Program-made: the position numbers and the translations under genes | Shown here: positions 52,211 to 59,551 of the stretch, piece after piece | Position numbering within the stretch: the first letter of the stretch is position 1 | Layout of the letters: each line of letters opens with the position of its first letter | The notes under the pieces: generated by a model | Database searches by the model: none | Told to the model about the DNA's origin: nothing | The model's input: the letters and a program-made list of their open reading frames with translations, nothing else | Assembly: GCA_016866495.1 (NCBI GenBank) | Contig: VGMG01000004.1 | Coordinates: 62,001 to 126,000 of the forward strand | From: Chlamydiota bacterium | GTDB lineage: Bacteria; Chlamydiota; Chlamydiia; Chlamydiales; RGXB01 | DNA length: 64,000 nt | Direction: 5' to 3'

Positions 52211-53248
52211 TTAAAAGAGAAGCCCGAGTTCTATTGTTAGCCCTTGAACAGTCATCGAGTAGGGGGTAGAAAAGAACTTTAGGCTAGACTGCATCTTATT
52301 GAAACCTATCCAGGCCTGAGTGTCCCATAAAGCCTTTAAATAGATCTCATAAAAGGAATTTTGTATTTCTAGCTCTTTTTCAAAATAGAGGCCGATACTC
52401 AGATCCCATACCGGGACAATTGAAAAAACGGTTTTTTTGTTTGATGAGGTAGTTAAGTTAGAATTGGGAGATGAAGCACTAAAAATAGAACGGACTTGAA
52501 TATTTCCCAAAATACCTGAAGCAGCCATTTTACCAAAAAAAGAGACACTTTTTAGAAACGAGAAATTTCTAAAAGGGAAAAACCTTAAGTAGCCCCCTAG
52601 AATGGGTCCGGCTCCTCCAAAGTTTTGGGTATAGTTGTATTGGTAGTTCGATACAACGGGATTTAAAGTGAACATCAATAAATCGGTGTACCATTTTTGC
52701 TTTTGCCATGTCCCTCTTAATCCCATCAAAGGAGAGATCATGAAAGAGGTTGCGATCGCGCTCTCTCTTTGGATAAAGAGATCTAAAAGGTTGTAGTAGG
52801 ATTGAAATGTGGCTTGGTGTTCAATTACAAAGATGTGAGAATTTGGAACCGTTTCAAATGGCTTAACTGAATAGAATGGGAACGTTTGAACCACAGGATC
52901 GTAGGAGATATTCTCTTTTGATAAGGGACTAAGCCAAGAATAAACAGCTTGAAATTTGACTCCATCGTAATTCGGTAAATTTGCCCCCAGTGTAATCTGG
53001 AAACCACTTTTTAAGGGAAAACTCACTCCGTAGGTTCTACCTCTATTTGGAGGAGGAAAATAGTCGACATAGAGGTTATCAGCAGCCATATCGAGCCCCT
53101 CTACAATATTCTGCCAAAGTAGATAACTAGCCGAAAATTTCCATCTGAAAGAGTTGTCGCTATCTGAAGCCTTAATTGAGGCAACTTGGCCATAGCATAA
53201 AGAGAAAAAGAGACCTAAAAGGAGTGGAAGAAAAGAGCTGTTCTGCAT
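52211..53248 (-). CDS. MOMP-like outer-membrane protein (second of three)
   Basis: 345 residues. Signal peptide about 1-26, then FRWKFSASYLLWQNIVEGLDMAADN, which matches the mature N-terminus of the next gene upstream (LGADYILWQVVQEGLESNAGN), and a C-terminal barrel strand ending IELGLLF; IYLKALWDTQAWIGFN matches IHALWDTQSWIGYG of its neighbour. These similarities show a duplicated family. ATG at 53248; a TTG one codon upstream is possible. A terminator separates it from the first copy. Confidence 0.82.
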   Translation of the reverse strand: MQNSSFLPLLLGLFFSLCYGQVASIKASDSDNSFRWKFSASYLLWQNIVEGLDMAADNLYVDYFPPPNRGRTYGVSFPLKSGFQITLGANLPNYDGVKFQAVYSWLSPLSKENISYDPVVQTFPFYSVKPFETVPNSHIFVIEHQATFQSYYNLLDLFIQRESAIATSFMISPLMGLRGTWQKQKWYTDLLMFTLNPVVSNYQYNYTQNFGGAGPILGGYLRFFPFRNFSFLKSVSFFGKMAASGILGNIQVRSIFSASSPNSNLTTSSNKKTVFSIVPVWDLSIGLYFEKELEIQNSFYEIYLKALWDTQAWIGFNKMQSSLKFFSTPYSMTVQGLTIELGLLF

Positions 53249-53330
53249 CAAGAATTTTTAAAGTTTTTAGGTATTATAAAAAATAATGGAAAAGGAAGGC
53301 AAATGAATTCTTGATCAAAAGAGATTGGAA

Positions 53331-53364
53331 AAAAAAACCGAGTCATTTCTGACTCGGTTTTTTT
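53331..53364 (-). terminator. Strong intrinsic terminator of the first MOMP-like gene
   Basis: Fifteen base pairs: A7 plus CCGAGTCA (53331-53345) with TGACTCGG plus T7 (53350-53364), loop TTTC. It starts 22 bases past the stop codon of the gene at 53386-54528. Confidence 0.92.
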
Positions 53365-53385
53365 ACGTTGGAATAGACCTAACAA

Positions 53386-54528
53386 TTAGAATGCGATTTC
53401 CGCACCAATTGTGAAACCTTGTACAGTAAGGTTTTGTGGTCCACGTGGGAACCAATAGGCTGTCATGTTTCTTCCGTACCCAATCCAGGATTGTGTATCC
53501 CAGAGAGCATGGATTTCCACATTGTAGTCATTGTCTCTCTCTCCACCAAAGCTCATATTCCAGCTAAGTCCGATAGAAAGATCCACAATTGGAACTAGTC
53601 TATTTAGCGATGTGCGGTTTAGATAGAATGTTGATCCAGTAGTATTATTTCCAGTTGTAGGAGTTGGTTGTTGAGTTGTAGTTGTATCCACATATGTACG
53701 GCCATAAACACCTGAAACAGCTGTCAAACCGATGATTTTCAATCCACCGAAATACTCGCTGTTTGCAAAGAATTGCCATGCAAGGTCAAATCCACCTCTT
53801 ACACCTGCACCACTTGTATTTTGGTAGGAGTTAAGAACGTTAGTTGTTGATAGTGACCCGCTCAGAATCCCAACATACGAAGCAATCCATCTATGTGTAT
53901 TCCAAACACCTCTGATACCCCAGAAAGGTCTGATGCTAAAGGAATCTTTAGCGATAGATGACAATCTACCCATTTCAAGGTCAAGAACGTTGTACGATGT
54001 TCTGTAGGACGAGGCGTAGGAAGTTACGTTATCAGTTGAAGTGATAGTGTCATCAACTAGGTCTACGAAGTAAAGTGGGAACACTTGGCTTCCACCTGTT
54101 CCTGAGTTTGTTCCTGTAGATCTTTGTAGCCAGATGTATTGAAGAAATAGATCTACATCATCACACTCTGCGATCGTTACTTGTCCATGGACTTTAAATC
54201 CATTCAAGAGCTTGAATTTTGGAAAATTGGTTCCGCCTTGTGCGCCAGCGTTAGTGCCTGTAGCATAAAAGTTGCCGGCGTTTGATTCAAGACCTTCTTG
54301 AACTACTTGCCAAAGAATATAGTCTGCACCAAGTGAAATACCAGTTGCATCTTCACCGAGTTGTGGTCCGGCGTACATTAGCCCGGAAGCCATCATTGAT
54401 TGGTCGGTGTTACTCATCTGAGAGGATGAGGAGGATGAGCCGCTGCTAGAAGCGGGCGCTGCTGCGAGGTTAGCACTTAAACATGCCACCCCTAGAACAG
54501 TCCACAACTTGCGAAAGTTGAGTTCCAT
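53386..54528 (-). CDS. MOMP-like major outer-membrane porin (first of three)
   Basis: 380 residues. Signal peptide about 1-23 (LAAAPA), a Ser-rich stretch, then a barrel domain beginning near LGADYILWQ and ending TIGAEIAF with terminal Phe. Resembles the Legionella-OMP/MOMP-like porins of environmental chlamydiae; the sequence cannot be aligned by eye to Chlamydia OmpA. Its strong promoter, AGGGAGA ribosome site, own terminator and even codon choice suggest high expression, so this may be the principal porin of the organism. Confidence 0.85.
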   Translation of the reverse strand: MELNFRKLWTVLGVACLSANLAAAPASSSGSSSSSSQMSNTDQSMMASGLMYAGPQLGEDATGISLGADYILWQVVQEGLESNAGNFYATGTNAGAQGGTNFPKFKLLNGFKVHGQVTIAECDDVDLFLQYIWLQRSTGTNSGTGGSQVFPLYFVDLVDDTITSTDNVTSYASSYRTSYNVLDLEMGRLSSIAKDSFSIRPFWGIRGVWNTHRWIASYVGILSGSLSTTNVLNSYQNTSGAGVRGGFDLAWQFFANSEYFGGLKIIGLTAVSGVYGRTYVDTTTTQQPTPTTGNNTTGSTFYLNRTSLNRLVPIVDLSIGLSWNMSFGGERDNDYNVEIHALWDTQSWIGYGRNMTAYWFPRGPQNLTVQGFTIGAEIAF

Positions 54529-54582
54529 TATAAGTTCTCCCTTTAAATATGTTTGAAGCCTTAAATAATAATGCGTAAGTGT

Positions 54583-54612
54583 AGCTTAGTACGGCTGTTA
54601 AAATACTGTCAA
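54583..54612 (-). promoter_or_regulatory. Candidate promoter of the major MOMP-like gene
   Basis: A perfect TTGACA (54612-54607) on the minus strand. The -10 box is less certain: TAAGCT (54588-54583, 18-base spacer) or TACTAA (54591-54586, 15-base spacer). The untranslated leader would be about 45-50 bases and ends with AGGGAGA before the ATG at 54528. Confidence 0.45.
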
Positions 54613-54772
54613 CAGGATAACTAAAAAAAAATCATCTGTAAGTATAGTTAGAGATTAGTTTGTGTTTTTTAGGTTGATTTTTAATCTAACTATTTTATTA
54701 AATATCTGCTTCTAAAGAGTGTGTAAACGGTTTTTTAAAACGAATAAGAAAAAAAGATTTAGTGCTTTTGTT

Positions 54773-55576
54773 TTAATTTTTTTTTGCGAAAAAAGTACTA
54801 ATTTGTTGAAGCATTTGATCTGAAAGTTCTTTCATGTCACCTAAAATCGCGAACCAACCCACAAATAGGAGCAAAAGCCCTAGAAAAGATTTTAAGGGCA
54901 TTCCTAAAAATGCGATTTGCACTTGAGGAGCAAGCCTATTTGCGATGCCTAGAAACATCTCCGCCATCAAAATCGCTATGATTGCAGGGGCTGCAAGCTT
55001 CAAAGAGAGTGTGAAAATGACTTGAATGATCGCTGTTATAGATACCCATAGATGAGATTTTAAATTGGTTAATTCAGGCGGAAAACTCCCATAAAGTGGG
55101 AATTTTTCAAATGATAGGGCAATAGCCTCAAAAAAATGTTCGGGACCTTTAATCATAAAAAAAAGGGCAATCAGAACATAGTTAAACATGATCCCGATCG
55201 TGGAGGCCTGATTTTGTAATGTCGGGTCTTGTGCCATGAGTTGTGAAGACCCTCTAGCGAAGTCTATGATTATTCCAGCTGATTGCGCTACAAAAAAAGG
55301 GATAGAGGCAAAAAAACTGATTGTAAAACCGATGAGAATCTCTTTTAGTGCATAAAACACTGTGAAGAAAGTTACAGATTCATCTGGGGTGGCGTTAAAG
55401 TCTGTGTAGGGGAGAAAAATAATACTAAGAAAAACCAAAAGGCCAGCTCTGCCAGAGGCGGGGACAATTTTACCCCCTAAAAATGGGGTGAATGCGATAA
55501 TAGGCCCTATTCTACAGAGAACCAAAAGGTACATTTGCAGAATCTGTAACCAGGTGAAAGGGTCTATCCATTCCAT
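54773..55576 (-). CDS. sctT: Type III secretion export gate protein SctT
   Basis: FliR/YscT/SpaR family. 267 residues, about 6-7 membrane helices (RIGPIIAFTPFLGGKIVPA near the start, AFLGMPLKSFLGLLLLFVGW near the end). Part of the SctRST export gate in the inner membrane. Overlaps sctS by 13 bp. Last gene of the sctJ-to-sctT operon, in the order known from C. trachomatis. Confidence 0.95.
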   Translation of the reverse strand: MEWIDPFTWLQILQMYLLVLCRIGPIIAFTPFLGGKIVPASGRAGLLVFLSIIFLPYTDFNATPDESVTFFTVFYALKEILIGFTISFFASIPFFVAQSAGIIIDFARGSSQLMAQDPTLQNQASTIGIMFNYVLIALFFMIKGPEHFFEAIALSFEKFPLYGSFPPELTNLKSHLWVSITAIIQVIFTLSLKLAAPAIIAILMAEMFLGIANRLAPQVQIAFLGMPLKSFLGLLLLFVGWFAILGDMKELSDQMLQQISTFFAKKN

Positions 55577-55833
55577 TTGGGAAAATTCTGTAAAATGGTG
55601 TAGGTGAACTGCGCTATTTGTGCGCTCAACATTCCTCCCATAAACATCAAGGTAAACATAACTGCGACAAGCTTGATAGTGAAAGAGAGAGTTTGTTCTT
55701 GAATTTGTGTTGCTGCTTGGAAAATTGCAACGATAAGTCCTAAAATCATACTTATGAAAATAGGTGGTCCAGATAAAATTAAAATGAGCAGAAGCGCCTG
55801 GTAGCTAAGTTGATAAATTTCTGATTGGAACAT
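55564..55833 (-). CDS. sctS: Type III secretion export gate protein SctS
   Basis: FliQ/YscS family, 89 residues with two membrane helices (ALLLILILSGPPIFISMILG and LVAVMFTLMFMGG). The conserved GLIVAIFQAATQIQEQTLSF segment is present. 12 bases after sctR. Confidence 0.96.
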   Translation of the reverse strand: MFQSEIYQLSYQALLLILILSGPPIFISMILGLIVAIFQAATQIQEQTLSFTIKLVAVMFTLMFMGGMLSAQIAQFTYTILQNFPKWNG

Positions 55834-55845
55834 GGTTTGGAGCTC

Positions 55846-56580
55846 CTACTTATAAGTTTGCACGATCCCTTGAATAATCAACGTCCAGCCATCTACCATG
55901 ACCAGCAAAAGGAGCTTTAGGGGTAAAGCGATCGTTAATGGGGAAAGCATCATCATACCCATCGCTAAAAGGATGTTTGAGGTGACAAGATCGATCACAA
56001 AAAAAGGGAGGTAGATCAAAACTCCAATCTCAAAGGCGCTTTTGAGCTGCGAAGTGATGTAAGCAGGAATTAAAACGATGAAATCAGAGGTGGCTAAGGA
56101 TTTTTTGTACTCTTGGGGAAATTTTGAAAGGGCCAGCTTATAAAATGTTGTGGTATGAGATTTGTTCGTGTTTTTTTGTAAGAATTTTCTAAGCGGTTCT
56201 TTAGCAACGCCTACTACTTTTTCAATAAAAAGGGCCGACTCTGCTGAAAAAAGTTCCGTCTTAGGCTGATTTTGGATAAAGCTGCTCGCCTCCTGGTACA
56301 TCTGTAGACCTGTAGGGAACATTACGTAGATCGACATCAATAAAGCCATTCCGATGATGACCTGGTTGGGGGGTGCTTGCTGAACTCCAATAGCTTGTCT
56401 AAGTAAGGAAAGAACGACTACCATCTTTGTAAACGATGTAAGAAGCATGATTGCCCAAGGCAAAAGGGCGAGGCCTGCAATCACGACCATTCTTGTGACA
56501 ACAGAGGCGCTTGTCATAGGCTCTGTAGCCGCGTCAGTTGCTAAAATCGGGAGATAGAGTACTAAAGAAAAAAAGTTCAT
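55846..56580 (-). CDS. sctR: Type III secretion export gate protein SctR
   Basis: FliP/YscR family, 244 residues. An N-terminal hydrophobic segment, then TSFTKMVVVLSLLRQAIGVQQAPPNQVI (landmarks FTKMVVVLSLLR and GVQQAPPNQV), a periplasmic loop, and IPAYITSQLKSAFEIGVLIYLPFFVIDLV-type helices. Overlaps sctL by 4 bp. Confidence 0.96.
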   Translation of the reverse strand: MNFFSLVLYLPILATDAATEPMTSASVVTRMVVIAGLALLPWAIMLLTSFTKMVVVLSLLRQAIGVQQAPPNQVIIGMALLMSIYVMFPTGLQMYQEASSFIQNQPKTELFSAESALFIEKVVGVAKEPLRKFLQKNTNKSHTTTFYKLALSKFPQEYKKSLATSDFIVLIPAYITSQLKSAFEIGVLIYLPFFVIDLVTSNILLAMGMMMLSPLTIALPLKLLLLVMVDGWTLIIQGIVQTYK

Positions 56581-57197
56581 GTGGGAGTTCCAAATCGTTC
56601 AAATGCGGATTCTAGGGCTTTAATTTTGAGATCTATAGAGGAATTGATCACCCCTTTATCCGTCTCGATCAGGCACGAACCAATTTCTAAGTCCTCTTTC
56701 ATTCCGATAGTAAAAGATTCGGCAGCCTCGAAGAGGGCTTTAATTTGGGGCTTCTCTTTTTCAATGTTCGCAAAATCCTCTTTACGCACAAATATGCGCA
56801 CAATTTTGGAAGTAAGGACGGGTTGGATAGCATCCATGACAATATCGACAATTGTCTCAGGGGAAATTTCTAACTCTTTTGCTACAATTTTTTTTGTAGC
56901 TTTAATGACTAAAGGTAACATCGACTTTTGCATCTCAAGTCGCATCTCTCGAATTTTCTCTTCAAAGAGTTTAAGATGCTTAAAAAAGGTGTGTTCCCCT
57001 TTTTCAAAACCCTCTAAAAACCCTTTTTTCTCTTCATCGATCCTATCAAGAGCGAGCTGCTCATGAGCCTCTTTTAATTCTTTTTCGGCTTGTAGAATCA
57101 ACTTATCAAGTGTTTGGAGTTCTTGCCAATCCTGATGGCGGATGATTTTTTGCCCCTCTGGAATTTTAAATGGGCGCTGTTTGGTGATATGTAACAT
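56577..57197 (-). CDS. sctL: Type III secretion stalk/regulator SctL
   Basis: FliH/YscL family, 206 residues. Central coiled coil (about 30-95) and a C-terminal domain with KKIVAKELEISPETIVDIV typical of the family. Binds and controls the SctN ATPase at the sorting platform. Overlaps sctR by 4 bp and starts 1 base after the previous gene. Confidence 0.9.
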   Translation of the reverse strand: MLHITKQRPFKIPEGQKIIRHQDWQELQTLDKLILQAEKELKEAHEQLALDRIDEEKKGFLEGFEKGEHTFFKHLKLFEEKIREMRLEMQKSMLPLVIKATKKIVAKELEISPETIVDIVMDAIQPVLTSKIVRIFVRKEDFANIEKEKPQIKALFEAAESFTIGMKEDLEIGSCLIETDKGVINSSIDLKIKALESAFERFGTPT

Positions 57198-57198
57198 T

Positions 57199-57804
57199 TT
57201 ATAAAGCCCTATTTAGAACAGTTTCGAGTTGTTTCAACAAAATATCGGTGATTTCTTTGGAGGGTTTTTTGGGGGGTGGCATAAAAATAGGTGGTATGAA
57301 GGAAAAAAGAGTTTCAAAGGCGGTCGATAGAGCCCCTCTTAAACGAGTTTTGCCCCTATCGAAAAGCGCTTTGTCTAAACTCTCTTTTTTTAAATCCCAA
57401 GCACCGATGTGCATGCTAGGAAGGCGCACCGGGTTATTTTGAGTGCGGCAGGTTTCCAAAAATTGGAGCTCTTTTGTCGACAAAACCTCCTTAAGAGATT
57501 TAAATATATCGGTTCTCACAACATTTTTAATCTCATTGTATAAATCAAAAAGACCTAGAAATCGGCAAATGTTGTTTAGCTGATCATCCGATAAAGTAAT
57601 TAAACGGTTAAGGGGATCTTTAGTTAAAAAATAGGGGGAGGGGAGGTGGGGCTGCATTTTTATAAAAAACTCTTTTTGGAGTGGTTCAAGCTCCATCATA
57701 TCGTACGGCATAGGAGGTGCATGTTCCATCAAAGGCAGATTTTTAAGCTCCTGTCTTGTAGACTCATCGAGAAACTTCAAAGGGCTTTCGTCTCGCCCTA
57801 GCAA
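57199..57804 (-). CDS. Type III secretion protein in the SctK position
   Basis: 201 residues, soluble, mostly helical. It sits between sctJ and sctL, where other T3SS operons carry sctK (yscK) and C. trachomatis carries CT560. Family members have low identity, so the SctK role (sorting-platform adaptor) is assigned from position. The start appears to be TTG at 57804, since no ATG occurs in frame after the sctJ stop 22 bases upstream. Confidence 0.65.
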   Translation of the reverse strand: MLGRDESPLKFLDESTRQELKNLPLMEHAPPMPYDMMELEPLQKEFFIKMQPHLPSPYFLTKDPLNRLITLSDDQLNNICRFLGLFDLYNEIKNVVRTDIFKSLKEVLSTKELQFLETCRTQNNPVRLPSMHIGAWDLKKESLDKALFDRGKTRLRGALSTAFETLFSFIPPIFMPPPKKPSKEITDILLKQLETVLNRAL

Positions 57805-57826
57805 CCACTTTAGGGTAAAAAGTTCT

Positions 57827-58699
57827 TTATTGATTTGAGGACTCCTCTTTCTTTTTCATCACAGGAAGAGGAATCAAAAGCTCCTTAAAACCCCCATTAT
57901 CACGTATAAGTGGATAGACTTTAAAAAGAATCCAGCCTAGTACGGATAAAGAAATTACAAGAAGCGTTAAGAGAAAACCAAATATAAATCTAAAAATACC
58001 TAAAGATCTTTTTGTCATCGTTATCGACCAAACTTGCACAAAATCTTGCGCAAATCTTCCCTGATCGTTTGTTATTGAAATATCATTGAGTCTTGAGCGA
58101 TCGGAAACAACTGTGACGTCATTGATTTCGAGACCGTTGACACTACCTGAAACTAGACGTTTGATTTTAGACTCAAGATGGCTGTTGGGGTCATCTACGA
58201 TTCCCTGGTGCTTTACAAAAACTGCTGCGGTAATACGGTTTGTACCCTCCACAGCCTCTGCAGGGGGAAAAGAGATTTGCACAGAAACATCAATCACGCC
58301 ATCAATCATCATTATAGTGTTTTGAATCTGCTGAGCAAGTCCTGCTTGATAGCGTATAGTTTCTTGTTTATCAGAAGTCATCAAACCTGACGGAGCAAAG
58401 AGCTCAAGCAGGTTGGGCCCTACTCTTTTGGGCAATCCGTTTTGATTGAGAAGTGTCATCGCCTCAATTGCCTTTTCGCGCGAGGCAACTATGTTGTACT
58501 TTGCTGTACCACCACCCTCAGCACCTGCGGCTACGGGCATCATCTCTTTTGTTGCAGAGATCCCTTTACTCTCTAAGAAAACAACAATTAGATTGGCTTC
58601 TCTTTCATCAAGGTTAGAAACGATTTCAGTTTTTTTGTCACAACCTAAAAGAAAAAGGAAGAGTAAGACGTTCAAAAATCTAAAAAGGCGCGGCTTCAT
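57827..58699 (-). CDS. sctJ: Type III secretion inner-membrane ring lipoprotein SctJ
   Basis: 290 residues. Lipobox FLFLLGC with lipidated Cys, the YscJ/FliF domain (LDEREANLIVVFLESKGI near the start, ISVQ-type ring-building strands), and a C-terminal membrane helix (about 240-265) with a cytoplasmic tail. ATG at 58699 is chosen since it leads straight into the signal peptide and has GGAG upstream; an in-frame ATG at 58768 adds 23 residues. First gene of the operon. Confidence 0.94.
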   Translation of the reverse strand: MKPRLFRFLNVLLFLFLLGCDKKTEIVSNLDEREANLIVVFLESKGISATKEMMPVAAGAEGGGTAKYNIVASREKAIEAMTLLNQNGLPKRVGPNLLELFAPSGLMTSDKQETIRYQAGLAQQIQNTIMMIDGVIDVSVQISFPPAEAVEGTNRITAAVFVKHQGIVDDPNSHLESKIKRLVSGSVNGLEINDVTVVSDRSRLNDISITNDQGRFAQDFVQVWSITMTKRSLGIFRFIFGFLLTLLVISLSVLGWILFKVYPLIRDNGGFKELLIPLPVMKKKEESSNQ

Positions 58700-58843
58700 T
58701 CTTATCTCCAAATACTTTTTCTCGAATATGGCGATGGACAGTTTAACACCATCTCGATTTTTTCTCATTTGATCTGTTTTGATTTATTATGCAACAGTTG
58801 ATTGACGTGTAAGGATAAATCGATTTGTCGTATAGTTTAGAAC

Positions 58844-59551
58844 ATGATTAGAAACCTCTTATTTACTGCTGTTTTTTTTTCTTTTTTTAGTTGTTCAGGA
58901 GTTAAAAATGGCCCAATATTAAGGGTAGCTTTTGATTCCAGTTATTTTGCAAAGAACATGCAGACAACCAGAATGAAGGCTTTTTTAGATGAGCTTGTAC
59001 AAAATCTTCAAAAAAAAATGGGCGAGTCCATCGAATTGGTGCCCTCTTCGGAAGACTCTCTTCAGGATCTTTTGGATAAAAAAAGAATCGATTTAATTTT
59101 TTCAGATCTTCCTAAATCGATTATTCTTGAAAAAGAGTTTGTGTTTTCAGACCCTGTTTTATACAACGGTTACTACCTTGTAACGAACAAACAAGATGAG
59201 AGGCGATTGGAGAACTTAGAATCTAGACGAGTGTTGCTTTTAAACAATGAGGAGGCGACAGTTTTGATTGCAGGTTATCCTAAAATTGATTTCGGTTTTT
59301 ACAACGATGACAGAGAGGCGTTTTTACAACTTTCAAGATCAAGCTGTTCAGCACTTCTAGTTCCGGTTGTCGATTTCCGAGTGTTTCAGAATGAATACAA
59401 TGTACAGCCTCAGGAGATTACCCAGCGCAATTTTCGATTCATTACGCTTAGAGCTCATGATAAAGCTCAGCGCGTGTTTAAAGAGGTGAAATCGATGATT
59501 AAGGAAGGTACGATCGATCAACTTAAAGAAAAATGGGAAATTAATCCTTAA
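58844..59551 (+). CDS. ABC-type solute-binding lipoprotein (family 3)
   Basis: 235 residues. Lipobox FFSCS after a short signal peptide, then a two-lobe periplasmic binding fold with IDLIFSDLP and FVFSDPVLYNGYYLV characteristic of family 3 amino-acid-binding proteins (ArtJ-like). Probably binds an amino acid. TATAGT ends 7 bases before the ATG and no Shine-Dalgarno is seen, so the message may be leaderless. No permease or ATPase is adjacent. Overlaps glgP tail to tail by 11 bp. Confidence 0.82.
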   Translation: MIRNLLFTAVFFSFFSCSGVKNGPILRVAFDSSYFAKNMQTTRMKAFLDELVQNLQKKMGESIELVPSSEDSLQDLLDKKRIDLIFSDLPKSIILEKEFVFSDPVLYNGYYLVTNKQDERRLENLESRRVLLLNNEEATVLIAGYPKIDFGFYNDDREAFLQLSRSSCSALLVPVVDFRVFQNEYNVQPQEITQRNFRFITLRAHDKAQRVFKEVKSMIKEGTIDQLKEKWEINP

